Shown: positions 43,880-52,992, counted from the first letter of the stretch. The stretch: DNA of 64,000 nucleotides from Candidatus Binatia bacterium (GCA_951813575.1 OX638375.1:2743042-2807041), one strand, 5' to 3'. Numbers and translations: made by a program. The notes: a model not told the origin generated them from the letters alone.

Positions 43880-44874
43880 CGGCAGCGAAGCAGGGAAGAG
43901 CGAAGGCCCCGGCACGCCGGGACGAAAACCGTGATCCGGTCTCGCTGCTCCGGCGCATGTGGGTGATCCGCGCCTTCGAAGAGAAGGTGTCCGCCCTCTA
44001 CGCGGCCCGGGAGATCGTCGGCCTGCTCCACCTCGGCATCGGGCAGGAAGCCGTGGCGGTGGGCGTGTGCGGTATGCTCGACGCGGATGACCTGGTCTAC
44101 GGCGGGCACCGTTCCCACGGCCACGCCATCGCCAAGGGGGCGGACCTGAACCGGCTCATGGCCGAGTTGGCGGGGCGGGCCACCGGCTATTGCCGCGGCA
44201 AGGGCGGTTCCATGCACGTGGTTGCGGCGGAGACGGGCTTCGTCACCGCCAGCGGCGTGGTGGGCGGCACGGTGCCACTGGCCCTGGGCGCGGCCTTCGC
44301 CGCCCGGGAAAAGGGCGTGGGGCGGGTGGCGGTGGTTTTCTTCGGCGACGGCGCCGGGCAGACCGGTCCGTTCCACGAGTCCCTGAACATCGCCAGCCTG
44401 TGGGGGCTTCCGGTGATCTTCGTGTGCGAGAACAACGGCTACGCCGAGTTCACGCCGCTGTCCGCCCACACCAAGGTGGAGCGGCTGGCCCGGCACGCCG
44501 AGACCTACGGCATCCCCAGCGCCACCGTGGACGGCAACGACATCCTGGCGGTGCGCAAGGCCATGGGCCGGGCCGTGGACAACGCCCGCGCCGGCAAGGG
44601 GCCGACCTTCGTCGAGTGCCTGACCTACCGCCTCCGGGGACACTACGAAGGCGACCCCGGCAAGTACCGGGAGCTGTCCCAGTTGGCCGACTGGAAGAAG
44701 AAGGACCCCATCGCGCGCTTCACGCGGGTGCTGAAGCGGCGTCGGGCCGCGTCCGCCAAGGACTTCGAGGAGGCGGAAGGCGACGCCCGTGCGCTGGTGG
44801 AAGCGGCGGCGGAGTTCGCGCTGGCGTCGCCCTGGCCGGAGCCCGAGGAGACCGGGACCCAGGTATGGGCGTGA
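43876..44874 (+). CDS. Thiamin-diphosphate 2-oxo-acid dehydrogenase E1 alpha subunit
   Basis: This is a 332-residue alpha subunit of the pyruvate/branched-chain/acetoin dehydrogenase E1 family. The ThDP motif GDGAGQTGPFHESLNIASLW...NN is complete, and HLGIGQEAVAVGVCGML, GHRSHGHAIAKGAD and GKGGSMHV match the family. The ATG overlaps the menE stop by 4 bases, with GGAAGGA upstream. The beta gene follows 7 bases later. No E2 or E3 gene follows, so it may work as acetoin-type E1 or use E2/E3 from elsewhere. Confidence 0.88.
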   Translation: MTAAKQGRAKAPARRDENRDPVSLLRRMWVIRAFEEKVSALYAAREIVGLLHLGIGQEAVAVGVCGMLDADDLVYGGHRSHGHAIAKGADLNRLMAELAGRATGYCRGKGGSMHVVAAETGFVTASGVVGGTVPLALGAAFAAREKGVGRVAVVFFGDGAGQTGPFHESLNIASLWGLPVIFVCENNGYAEFTPLSAHTKVERLARHAETYGIPSATVDGNDILAVRKAMGRAVDNARAGKGPTFVECLTYRLRGHYEGDPGKYRELSQLADWKKKDPIARFTRVLKRRRAASAKDFEEAEGDARALVEAAAEFALASPWPEPEETGTQVWA

Positions 44875-44881
44875 GGTGGAT

Positions 44882-45865
44882 ATGGCGGAGCTGAGCTATC
44901 TGGAGGCCATCCGCTCGGGGCTGCTGGCCGAGATGCGGGAAGACCCCTCGGTCTACGTCTTTGGCGAGGACGTGGCGCTGGGCGGGCCCTTCGGGGTCAC
45001 CCAGGGTATCGCCGAGGAACTGGGCGGCCACCGGGTGGTGAATACGCCCATCAGCGAAGGCACGGTCATGGGCGTCGCCATCGGCGCGGCGCTGTCGGGT
45101 CTGCGCCCGGTGGTGGAGATCATGTTCGTGGACTTCATCACCCTGGCCATGGACCAGCTCGTCAACCACGCCGCCAAGCTACACTACATGTCCGGCGGGC
45201 AACTGAAGGTGCCGTTGACCGTGCGGGTCCAGTGCGGCGTGCAGGGCAACATGGGCGCGCACCACTCCCAGAGCCTGGAGTCGTGGTTCCTCCACGTCCC
45301 CGGCCTCAAGGTGGTCATGCCGTCGAATCCGGCCGACGCCGAGAGCCTCATGAGGAATGCCATCCGCGACGACAACCCGGTCCTGTTCATCGAGCACCGG
45401 GCACTCTATTTCTCGCGGGCGGAAGTGCCGGAAGGGGGCAGCGGCCTCGCCATGGACAGGGCATCGGTCCTTCGGCCGGGTACGGACGTGACCGTGGCCG
45501 CCCTGTCCAAAATGGTGCAGCCGGCGCTGGAGGCGGCCGAGGCGCTGGCCGGCGAGGGGGTTTCCGCGGAAGTCATCGACCTCCGCTGCCTTGTGCCGCT
45601 GGACATCGATACCCTGGTGGAGTCGGTCAGGAAGACCTCGCGGCTGATCGTGGTGCACGAAGCGGTGGAGCAGGGCGGGATCGGAGCGGAGGTCGCCGCT
45701 CTCGTGCAGGAGCGGGCCCTTTACTACCTCGACAGCCCGATCCTGCGGGTCGCCGCCCCCAACGCCCCGGTTCCTTGCGCACCGCCGCTGGAGACCTTCT
45801 TCGTCCCCGACAAGGAACGGATCATGGAGGCCGTACGCCGGTCGCTGGCGAGCCAGCCCGCCTGA
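44882..45865 (+). CDS. Thiamin-diphosphate 2-oxo-acid dehydrogenase E1 beta subunit
   Basis: This is a 327-residue beta subunit. Features: LSYLEAIRSGLLAEMREDPS, VFGEDVALGGPFGVTQGIAE, NTPISEGTVMGVAIGAAL, RPVVEIMFVDFITLAMDQLV, GAHHSQSLESWFLHVPGLKV and a transketolase C-terminal domain with VIDLRCLVPLDIDTLVESV. It binds ThDP jointly with the alpha subunit. The pair is at the end of the men operon, and REP elements follow. The substrate is not determinable. Confidence 0.88.
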   Translation: MAELSYLEAIRSGLLAEMREDPSVYVFGEDVALGGPFGVTQGIAEELGGHRVVNTPISEGTVMGVAIGAALSGLRPVVEIMFVDFITLAMDQLVNHAAKLHYMSGGQLKVPLTVRVQCGVQGNMGAHHSQSLESWFLHVPGLKVVMPSNPADAESLMRNAIRDDNPVLFIEHRALYFSRAEVPEGGSGLAMDRASVLRPGTDVTVAALSKMVQPALEAAEALAGEGVSAEVIDLRCLVPLDIDTLVESVRKTSRLIVVHEAVEQGGIGAEVAALVQERALYYLDSPILRVAAPNAPVPCAPPLETFFVPDKERIMEAVRRSLASQPA

Positions 45866-45936
45866 TCGCACACCGTCATTCCCGCGGAAGCGGCTGTGTC
45901 AAAACACCATCCGAGAGCGGCAACAACCCCCGGAAT

Positions 45937-46038
45937 CGTCATTCCCGCGAAAGCGGGAATCCAGGAGGGGTGCGGCAGGGAAATGCCGCTGTAGCACCCC
46001 TCCACCGCCCCTGGATTCCCGCTTTCGCGGGAATGACG
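45937..46038. repeat. Second inverted pair of ATTCCCGCGAAAGCGGGAAT REP elements
   Basis: Copies at 45937-45964 and 46011-46038 (inverted) flank 46 bases, as in the pair at 38188-38291. A partial copy (CGTCATTCCCGCGGAAGCGG) lies at about 45879. They lie between converging genes and may act as transcription end or mRNA-stability structures. Confidence 0.85.
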
Positions 46039-46126
46039 GGAGAGGGGCATGGAATGACGGGAGAGGGGCATGGAATGGAATGATGGAGGAGGGCGGGAAC
46101 GACGATGTGTGTCGGTTGCCCCACGA

Positions 46127-46891
46127 TCACCGGTGCAGCCACTTGGGCTTGCGTTTCTCCACGAACGCCTGGACACCTTCCTCGACGTCCTCGGTCTGGA
46201 GCAGCTCCTGGACGTAGATTTCCTCTGAACGGTCGAGGGCTGCGGAGAGTTCCTTGAGGCCGATTTCCCGCAGGCCCCTGAGGGTGATGCGCAGCACCGC
46301 GCGGCTCTTGTCCAGCAGGTCGCTCCGAAGCGTTTCGAGCGCTTCGCCGAGCTGGTCCCGCGGCACCACGCGGTTCACCAGCCCGATGGACTCGGCTTCT
46401 CGCGCCGACAGGCGGCGGCCCGTCAGGATCATCTCTGCGGCCCGGTGGTAGCCGATCTGCGAGGAGAACCGCGCCAGGGCCACCGGCGGAAAGCAGCCCA
46501 CGGTGATCTCGGGGGTGGCGAACAGGCTTTCCTCGGAGGCGAGCACCAGGTCGCAGGACGAAGCCAGCTCACAGCCTCCGCCCAGGCAGACGCCGTCCAC
46601 CACCGCGACGGTAGGCTGGCGAAGACTCATCAGTTTCCGGATGACCCCGTGCACCAGGTCGAGCATCTCGGGTACCTGCGCCCGGGTGTGGTCCTTCACG
46701 TCCACGCCGGCGGAGAAGGCGCGTTCGCCCGCGCCGCGGAGCTCCACGAGATCCACGCCGGTGTCCTGGTCGAGGTCATGGAGCACCTGCCGCAGCTCCC
46801 GCAGCAGCGCTAGGTTGAGCACGTTCAGAGGCGGCCGGTCGATGACCACCGACGCTATTGGGCCGCTTCTTTCGAGATGAATTTCCGCCAT
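46127..46891 (-). CDS. Enoyl-CoA hydratase/isomerase family protein
   Basis: This is a 254-residue crotonase. VIDRPPLNVLNLALLRELRQ, GAGERAFSAGVDVKDHTR (oxyanion Gly near 65), VDGVCLGGGCELASSCDLVL (second oxyanion site), ATPEITVGCFPPVALARF and GRRLSAREAESIGLVNRVVP are as expected. The usual catalytic Glu pair is partly replaced (the first position holds VCLGGG, the second EITVG), which leaves an isomerase, hydrolase or dehydratase possible. The C-terminal [14 protein letters not shown] resembles crotonases of ring-fission (Bad/Dch) pathways. ATG at 46889-46891. Confidence 0.82.
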   Translation of the reverse strand: MAEIHLERSGPIASVVIDRPPLNVLNLALLRELRQVLHDLDQDTGVDLVELRGAGERAFSAGVDVKDHTRAQVPEMLDLVHGVIRKLMSLRQPTVAVVDGVCLGGGCELASSCDLVLASEESLFATPEITVGCFPPVALARFSSQIGYHRAAEMILTGRRLSAREAESIGLVNRVVPRDQLGEALETLRSDLLDKSRAVLRITLRGLREIGLKELSAALDRSEEIYVQELLQTEDVEEGVQAFVEKRKPKWLHR

Positions 46892-46932
46892 GGCTCCGTT
46901 TCCTATGCGTTGGCCCCTTCCCCAGCCCCCGC

Positions 46933-47123
46933 CTGGACCCCGGGTCAAGCCCGGGGTGACGTCCGGGTCAAGCCCGGGGTGACGTCCGGGTCAAGCTTGC
47001 CCCGGGCTTGACCCGGGGCCCGGGGTGACGATTTAGAGGCCTCGGGCGCCTCCGGGGTCTTGCGGGCGTCTCCGTCGTCCCGGTCCCGCCCTTCCGTCAC
47101 CCCGGGCTTGACCCGGGGTCCAG
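46933..47123. repeat. Cluster of CCCCGGGTCAAG REP-like elements
   Basis: This spacer holds at least four copies or fragments. Full copies start at 46933 (CTGGACCCCGGGTCAAGC...) and 47095 (CGTCACCCCGGGCTTGACCC...). Truncated copies, some in direct tandem (GTGACGTCCGGGTCAAG), lie between. The array is between the crotonase and eutA genes, with orientation reversing across it. Confidence 0.8.
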
Positions 47124-47163
47124 AATTGCGATGGTCGACATGTCGCGGCCCTTCGCGCCGCCG

Positions 47164-48672
47164 CTAGAACTGGAACACCAGCGACTTGATGGTGACCGGC
47201 ACAGTCCCCGACGGTTCCAGCACCCTGCCCAGGTCGATGAAGTCGAAGTCCCGCAGGGTGATGCCGTCCAGGGCAAGCACTTGGCTCTGGAGGCCGAAGT
47301 CCTGCTTGAGGATGGTGCCCACCAAGCCGGCCATGTCGTGATCGAACACCAGGTAGATGGGGCGCCCCCGGGCCATGGTCTGTGGCAACCCCTCCATCAA
47401 CCCGCGGCAGAACGCTGCGATGCGAAAGGCGGCGGGGGGTCCCTGCCACACGAAAACCAGCGCCACCTCGGCTTCGCCCTCGTTGAGGTCGAAGGACCGG
47501 AAGTGGCTCTGGATGGTCTGTGCCATGACGGCCGGGTCGATGTCTCCGTCCAGGTCCACCGGCGGACGCAGCACCTGGATGTTCTTGCGCGGCAGCAGGT
47601 GGTCGTCGGAGCGATAGATGGTGTTGCCGGACACCTGCACCGTGTGCTGCGCGGCTCCCATGACCGTGGCCCGGATGCACTCACGGGCGCTCACCAGCGG
47701 CCCGGGCAACTCGCCGTCGTCGATGCGGCGCCGCAGCGCCCTGCCCAGCGGCGCGCCCAGGTCGCCGTGGGACTCGCGCTCGTGGCCGTAGATGTACTCG
47801 CTCACGCCGCCGGAGAAGACCACGGCGTCGCATTCACGGGACCCGTTCAGGGGCGGCGTGACCCACAGCGGCTCCAGCTCAGGACCGGCGGCGGCGCCCC
47901 GGGCCAGGGTCAGCACCGCGTCCGCCATGTGGTCGGCCAGCCGCTCGATGTCGCCGGGGCTGGTCCGGTCGCCAACGTTCCAGTCCAGTCCCGCGTGGCC
48001 GGCGAGGGCCTTGCCGCCGGGCTCCAGCACCGTGATGGTGCCGTCGCCGTCGGTGGCCAGCAACCGCCCGCCCACGTGGAAGGCGGCGGTGCCGACGACC
48101 CGCCCCGCTTCGGCCAGGGCGAGCTTGGTGGTGCCGCCGCCGATGTCGATGTTGAGCACGCGGCATCGCTCGTTTGCCGAGTAGGCTACGGCGCCGGAGC
48201 CGTGGGCCGCCAGCAGGGCCTCGAAGTTGTGCCCGGCGGTGGCGCAGACGAAGTCGCCGCGCTGGTCGGCAAAGAGGTCCGCGATGGCGCGGGCGTTGTC
48301 CCGCCGGATGGCCTCGCCCGTGAGAATGATCGCGCCGGTGTTCACGTCGTTCGGCGTGAGTCCCGCCTCCGCGTAAGCGTCGTCCACGAGCCGGCCCAGG
48401 GCGTCGTCGTCGATGCGTTCGCGGTTGGCGGTGTAGGGCGTGAAGCGGATGGGGGAGAGATAGAGGGTTTTCCGTTCGGTGACCACGAAGCGGCTGGACA
48501 GCTCCCGTCCCAGACGCCGGAGCACCAGGCGCGAGAAGAGGATCTGCGACGTCGCCGTGCCCACGTCGATGCCGACGCTGGTGAGGGTGATGGTGTCGAG
48601 CTTCCAGAGAGGGTGGTCTTCTTCTTCCGGCGTCCCTCCGTCGTGGTCGTGGTCGTCTCCGATGTCATGCAT
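47164..48672 (-). CDS. eutA: EutA-family reactivating factor (orphan)
   Basis: This is a 502-residue protein of the ethanolamine-ammonia-lyase reactivase family, an actin/HSP70-like ATPase that removes damaged cobalamin from EutBC. ASKHA motifs: SVGIDVGTATSQILFSRL near residue 33, VLNIDIGGGTTKLALAE near 170, VFSGGVSEYIYGHE near 290, and the C-terminal IYLVFDHDMAGLVGTIL. No eutBC, eutJ or microcompartment gene is nearby. Neighbours are a double cupin (gap 18 bases) and a CaiB gene, which suggests the protein serves another radical or B12 enzyme, or an ammonia-lyase encoded elsewhere. Confidence 0.82.
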   Translation of the reverse strand: MHDIGDDHDHDGGTPEEEDHPLWKLDTITLTSVGIDVGTATSQILFSRLVLRRLGRELSSRFVVTERKTLYLSPIRFTPYTANRERIDDDALGRLVDDAYAEAGLTPNDVNTGAIILTGEAIRRDNARAIADLFADQRGDFVCATAGHNFEALLAAHGSGAVAYSANERCRVLNIDIGGGTTKLALAEAGRVVGTAAFHVGGRLLATDGDGTITVLEPGGKALAGHAGLDWNVGDRTSPGDIERLADHMADAVLTLARGAAAGPELEPLWVTPPLNGSRECDAVVFSGGVSEYIYGHERESHGDLGAPLGRALRRRIDDGELPGPLVSARECIRATVMGAAQHTVQVSGNTIYRSDDHLLPRKNIQVLRPPVDLDGDIDPAVMAQTIQSHFRSFDLNEGEAEVALVFVWQGPPAAFRIAAFCRGLMEGLPQTMARGRPIYLVFDHDMAGLVGTILKQDFGLQSQVLALDGITLRDFDFIDLGRVLEPSGTVPVTIKSLVFQF

Positions 48673-48690
48673 GGCCTGGGTGTTCCCGGG

Positions 48691-49926
48691 TCAGTCGATG
48701 AAGCTGCCTTCCGCGTCGGGAAGGTTGCCCTGCTCGCCCGGCAGATTGCCGTGCTCGTCCGGGAACAGGACCTTGACCGCCTCGGCGCCGGCCTCGCCGG
48801 TACACCACGGCACCATGTTCTTCATCCGGCAGGTGATGCCGCGCTTGGCCAGCTCTTCCTCGAAGATCTGGTGGATCTCGGGGTTTTCGTCCTCGTACTC
48901 CACCTGGTAGCCGCCCTTCTTGCCGCTGACCTCGCCGGTGCGGAGCACCGTGGATTCCTGGGCCTGCCAGCGGCTGACCGCGTACTTCCGCGACAGGCCC
49001 TGGTTCATCACCAGGTAGGTGGCCGGCGTCGAGCCCACGTTGAAGTGCTGGTGCAGCCACAGGCCCTGACCCGCGCCCGAGAGGTAGAGGCTCCCTTCCT
49101 TCCAGTCGCAGCGGACGCGTTCCTCGTCGCCGCGCTGGGCGAGCACGTAGCCCTCGCCCTCGATGATGTAGAGGTGCGCGCCCGGGCCGTGGCGGTGGGA
49201 TTTCTTGTAGTAACCCGATTCGAAGCGGGACACGTGAGATTCCATCAACCCGGAGCCCATGACCATGAACGCGTTGGTGCCGCCGCCGCCCCGGCTCTTC
49301 CACTCGTAGAGCGGCAGCTTGCGGATGTCCGGGATGAAGTTGGTTTCCCATACCCGCCCGCGGTACAGCTTGGCCTCGGCGTTGAAGTAGTCGGGCTCGC
49401 CCTGGTAGCGGTCGTCGAAGTCGTAGTTGTTGTCGAAGATGAAATGCTCGCTGTTCCACTGCCGGAAGAGTTGCGGCAGGTCGGTGACGGAGAACCATCG
49501 GGCCGGCTGGGACAGGCTGGCATTGAAGAACTGGTGCCAGGCGTTGGTGGGGGGCACGAAGTAGCTGCCGGGCCCCCACTCGAAGGTCTGCTTCTCGCCG
49601 CCCTCGCGCCACACCGAGCAGGAGCCGTGGCCCGAAACCACGTAGATGGCCTCGGTGTACATGTGCCGCAACGGCGCGGTGTAGCCTCCGGGCGGCAGCT
49701 CGACGATGTGCTCGTCGCCGCCGTTGTCGCCGTCGAGGTAGCACAGCGCGCCCTTGACGCCGTCGCCCTTGCGCGGCCACGGGCCCACTTCCACGGCCTT
49801 CATGTCCTCGATGAAGACGCCGCCCACGAGCGGGGCGCCCTCGCGGTTGCGCCACTCGGCGTAGGAGTCGGCGCGCGTGAGCGCGGGTTGTTTCTCGGGG
49901 TCCAGGGGTTGGGTGGGAATGGTCAC
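48691..49926 (-). CDS. Double-cupin protein of the gentisate-dioxygenase/cupin superfamily
   Basis: This is a 411-residue protein with two cupin domains. The first (about residues 60-155) shows LPPGGYTAPLRHMYTEAIYV and CSVWREGGEKQTFEWGPGSY; the second (about 250-330) shows ESGYYKKSHRHGPGAHLYII, EGEGYVLAQRGDEE and HQHFNVGSTPATYL. The second has the metal-binding H-x-H pattern (SHRHGPGAH); in the first, metal ligands are weaker. It may be a ring-opening or decarboxylating Fe/Mn enzyme, or a regulatory cupin. The start is GTG behind GAGAGGTGCC. It is cotranscribed with eutA. Confidence 0.7.
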   Translation of the reverse strand: MTIPTQPLDPEKQPALTRADSYAEWRNREGAPLVGGVFIEDMKAVEVGPWPRKGDGVKGALCYLDGDNGGDEHIVELPPGGYTAPLRHMYTEAIYVVSGHGSCSVWREGGEKQTFEWGPGSYFVPPTNAWHQFFNASLSQPARWFSVTDLPQLFRQWNSEHFIFDNNYDFDDRYQGEPDYFNAEAKLYRGRVWETNFIPDIRKLPLYEWKSRGGGGTNAFMVMGSGLMESHVSRFESGYYKKSHRHGPGAHLYIIEGEGYVLAQRGDEERVRCDWKEGSLYLSGAGQGLWLHQHFNVGSTPATYLVMNQGLSRKYAVSRWQAQESTVLRTGEVSGKKGGYQVEYEDENPEIHQIFEEELAKRGITCRMKNMVPWCTGEAGAEAVKVLFPDEHGNLPGEQGNLPDAEGSFID

Positions 49927-50008
49927 GGCGGCACCTCTCGTTGGATTGGTGCCAAACGGTATGCGATAACAGGGCGTTCTTGTCAATCTGACCGAAAAGG
50001 AGCGACCC

Positions 50009-51172
50009 ATGCCAGGCCCTTTGAACGACATCCGCGTGGTGGACTTCACCCACGCGCTGAACGGACCCTTCTGCACCATGCTGCTGGGGCACCTGGGGGC
50101 CGAGGTCATCAAGATCGAGTCGCCCCAGGGCGACAACTTCCGGCGCTCCTGGATGGCGCCGGACGCGGGAAGAGACGGCTACGAGTTTTTGTGGATCAAC
50201 GTCAACAAGAAGAGCGTCGTCCTGAACCTCAAGAGCGAGCGCGGGGTCGAGCTGGCGCGGGAGCTTGTCGCACGGGCGGATGTCTTGGTGGAGAACTATC
50301 AGAAAGGCACCATGGAGCGCTTCGGGCTCGACTACGACTCCATCAAGGAGGCGAACCCGCGCTTGATCTACGCCTGCTCCCGCGGATATGGCGAGTGGGG
50401 TCCCTACGCCGACTACGGCAACACGGCGGCCACCAACAACAGCATGACCGGCTGGACCCACACCGCCTGGGAGTACGCCGGCGCCAAGGGCACCAAGTCC
50501 CTGGGCATCGGCGACGAGGCCGCCGGGGTCAGCATGACCGTGGGCATCCTGGCGGCGCTGCATGCACGCGAGCGCACCGGCGAGGGCCAGAAGATCGTGG
50601 TGTCCATGCAGGAGGCGGTGCTGGGCTTCATGGTCAGCTCCATGCACGAGCACTTCACCGGCAACATGGTGGGCAACACGCCGATGGAAGTGGCCGACGG
50701 CTACTTCACGCTACGGATTCCCCACCTGGACGACCATGGCTGGAGCCGGCTGGCGGAGAGGATGGGGCAGCCGGAGCTGGCAACGGACCCGCGCTTCGCC
50801 AGCGCCACGGCCCGGCGGGAGCACAAGGGCGAGCTGGACCGGATCGTCCGGGACTGGGCGCGTGCCTGCACCCGGCAGGAGATCTGGGACGCCGTGCGCG
50901 ACCTCGGCTACTTCGGCGCGCCCGTGCTGTCCAAGGCCGAGGTCCTGGACGACCCGCACATCAAGGCGCGCAACGCCTTCATCCAACGCGACCACCCCAC
51001 CGCCGGCCCCACCACCCTGCTGGCGCCGTGGGTCCACATGTCGCAAACACCGGCCTCCATCCACGACGACGCCCCGGCCATCGGCCAGCACACCGACGAG
51101 GTGCTGGGCGGCTTGCTGGGGCTCACCGAGGCGGAGCTGGCAGACCTGCGCGCGGCCGAGGCCATCCGGTGA
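50009..51172 (+). CDS. CaiB/BaiF family CoA-transferase, third copy
   Basis: This is a 387-residue family III CoA-transferase: IRVVDFTHALNGPFCTMLLG, HLGAEVIKIESPQGDN, NKKSVVLNLKSERGVELA, DVLVENYQKGTMERFGLDY, SRGYGEWGPYADYGN and QKIVVSMQEAVL. It diverges from the cupin gene by an 82-base spacer. The substrate is unknown. It differs from the two copies near 15-18 kb and most resembles formyl-CoA/benzylsuccinate-type CaiB enzymes. Confidence 0.87.
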   Translation: MPGPLNDIRVVDFTHALNGPFCTMLLGHLGAEVIKIESPQGDNFRRSWMAPDAGRDGYEFLWINVNKKSVVLNLKSERGVELARELVARADVLVENYQKGTMERFGLDYDSIKEANPRLIYACSRGYGEWGPYADYGNTAATNNSMTGWTHTAWEYAGAKGTKSLGIGDEAAGVSMTVGILAALHARERTGEGQKIVVSMQEAVLGFMVSSMHEHFTGNMVGNTPMEVADGYFTLRIPHLDDHGWSRLAERMGQPELATDPRFASATARREHKGELDRIVRDWARACTRQEIWDAVRDLGYFGAPVLSKAEVLDDPHIKARNAFIQRDHPTAGPTTLLAPWVHMSQTPASIHDDAPAIGQHTDEVLGGLLGLTEAELADLRAAEAIR

Positions 51173-51203
51173 AGCGCGGGTTCAACCTGTCACCAGCGCC
51201 AAT

Positions 51204-51842
51204 TCAGTCTTCGCGAACCTTGTCCCGGAACTCGCACAGGTCGGCGATAACACAGCGCGGGCACTCGGGCTTGCGCGCCTTGCAGACGTAGCGGCCGTGG
51301 AGAATGAGCCAGTGGTGGGCGTCCTTGCGGAACTCCGGGGGCGTCAGCCGGGTGAGGCGGGTCTCCACCTCGAGGGGGTTCTTCCCCTTTGCCATGCGGG
51401 TGCGGTTGGCGACGCGGAAGATGTGCGTGTCCACGGCGATGGTGGGCTCGCCGAAGGCGGTGTTGAGGATGACGTTGGCGGTCTTCCGGCCCACGCCGGG
51501 GAGCTTCTCCAGGGCCTCCCGGGTGCGCGGCACCTGGCCGCCGTGCTCGTCGATGAGGATCCTGCAGGTCTTGATGATGTTCTCGGCCTTGCTGTTGAAC
51601 AGGCCGATGGTGCGGATGTAGCGCTTGAGCCGGGTGACGCCCAGCTTGAGGATCTTCTCGGGGGTGTTGGCCACCGGGAACAGCTCGGCGGTGGCCTTGT
51701 TGACGCTCACGTCGGTGGCCTGGGCCGACAGCACCACGGCGACCAGCAGTTCGAACGGGTCGACCCAGTCCAGCTCGGTGGAGGGGCTGGGGTTGTTCTC
51801 CTGGAGTCGCTCGTAAATGGCGGTACGCTTCTGCCTGTTCAT
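51204..51842 (-). CDS. nth: Endonuclease III
   Basis: This is a 212-residue DNA glycosylase/AP lyase for oxidised pyrimidines. The helix-hairpin-helix with catalytic Lys is EKLPGVGRKTANVILN, the catalytic Asp is in VDTHIFRVANR, and the [4Fe-4S] site is CKARKPECPRCVIADLC (Cys-x6-Cys-x2-Cys-x5-Cys). The ATG at 51840-51842 is reliable. The gene starts one base before the adjacent OCD-family gene ends, so the two form an operon. Confidence 0.95.
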   Translation of the reverse strand: MNRQKRTAIYERLQENNPSPSTELDWVDPFELLVAVVLSAQATDVSVNKATAELFPVANTPEKILKLGVTRLKRYIRTIGLFNSKAENIIKTCRILIDEHGGQVPRTREALEKLPGVGRKTANVILNTAFGEPTIAVDTHIFRVANRTRMAKGKNPLEVETRLTRLTPPEFRKDAHHWLILHGRYVCKARKPECPRCVIADLCEFRDKVRED

Positions 51843-51843
51843 G

Positions 51844-52962
51844 TCAGGGTATGTATTTCTCGTCCTGCAGGAAGAGCTCGCTGGGAATCTCGGTGCCCAA
51901 CCCCTTTTCCTTGCATTGACTATAGATGAGGTGGCTTACGGCGGTAAACTGCACGCCGTCGCCACGCAGGACGAGCCCCGTGATCTGGCTGTCGGTCGTG
52001 CGTCCGGGGTGGTTTCCGGCGATGACGTCGCCCAACAGCGGCAGCTTGTCCCACTCGACGGACGTCGGCCGCGTGTACTGATCCTTCCCGTGCTCGGGAA
52101 TCGCGTCGGCGCCGCCGATGGCATACCTCATCCAGCGGCGGCCATGGCGGTTCATGGTCAGCACGTCGCAGCGTTCCCAGCCGGCGATCTCCAGCTCGAC
52201 ATCCGAGACGTTGCTGACGAACTGGCCCGGCTCCAGCCAGTCGGCCATCACCACCGGGTCCTTGGAGTTGGTGGCCATGTAGACGATGTCCGCTCCCCGG
52301 ACCGCCTCACGGGCGGAAGGAACCGGCACGATGTCGATTCCGGCCTCCTTGGACATCTGCTCCGCGAAGGTCTCCTTCTTCCCGGGGGTCGGGCTGTACA
52401 CCTTGATCCTGTCCAGGTTGTCCAGGGCTGCGAAACAATGAACGGCTCCCTGGGCCTGCCAGCCCGTTCCGACGAGGCCCACCGTGCGCGAATCCTTGCG
52501 TGCCAGGTATTTCGCGCCGACCGCTCCGGTGCCCGCCACCCGGAACTTCTGGAGATAGCCGTCGTGAATGATGGCCAGGAGCTCGCCGGTGCGGGAGCTG
52601 TAGAGGTAGATGAGGCCGCAGAACCTTCCGTCCCTGCGGCCCGGCACGCGCCGCTGAAGCGTTCTGCCGTCCTGTTCGAAATAGGTGATGATATCGGAGT
52701 CGATGCGGTCCGTTGTCGCGTCCAGCTTGGCAATCGCGCCGCTCAGCGAGGTGAACGAGTGGTGTGTCGGGTTGCCTCCGCCTTCGGGAAACCTGGTGTA
52801 ATCACGGTAGTCGTCGGGATCCCTCGGTGTAAACACCCTGTAGGGGGGCGCATTGATGGCGCCGCCGGTTGCCAGCTCCAGTGCGGCGAGCTCCAACGCG
52901 TCGTTCACCTCCGACGGGTCGAGTACCTTCTCCACGGCCGGATTGTCGATGATGAGTGTCAT
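51844..52962 (-). CDS. Ornithine cyclodeaminase/mu-crystallin family protein
   Basis: This is a 372-residue NAD(P)-binding protein. The Rossmann motif is VGLVGTGWQAQGAVHCFAAL, preceded by TGELLAIIHDGYLQKFRVAG and followed by REAVRGADIVYMATNSKDPV. The family includes ornithine cyclodeaminases, ketimine reductases and opine-type dehydrogenases. Length and the N-terminal extension (ALELAALELATGGAINAPPY) suggest a ketimine reductase or a carboxylate-specific relative. ATG 52960-52962 follows GGGAGGC. It is coupled with an MFS transporter upstream and nth downstream. Confidence 0.8.
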   Translation of the reverse strand: MTLIIDNPAVEKVLDPSEVNDALELAALELATGGAINAPPYRVFTPRDPDDYRDYTRFPEGGGNPTHHSFTSLSGAIAKLDATTDRIDSDIITYFEQDGRTLQRRVPGRRDGRFCGLIYLYSSRTGELLAIIHDGYLQKFRVAGTGAVGAKYLARKDSRTVGLVGTGWQAQGAVHCFAALDNLDRIKVYSPTPGKKETFAEQMSKEAGIDIVPVPSAREAVRGADIVYMATNSKDPVVMADWLEPGQFVSNVSDVELEIAGWERCDVLTMNRHGRRWMRYAIGGADAIPEHGKDQYTRPTSVEWDKLPLLGDVIAGNHPGRTTDSQITGLVLRGDGVQFTAVSHLIYSQCKEKGLGTEIPSELFLQDEKYIP

Positions 52963-52992
52963 GTCGCCTCCCAGACGTTGTGGCACCCCGCG

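Noticed and set aside
43876-45865. A full pyruvate dehydrogenase operon
   Set aside because: Only E1 alpha and beta are present; no lipoyl E2 or E3 gene follows.
47131-51291. A very long plus-strand open frame of about 1386 codons
   Set aside because: It runs antisense to eutA and the cupin and out of frame over CaiB; the high GC content keeps frames open. It has low-complexity His/Gly/Val/Asp composition and no domain.
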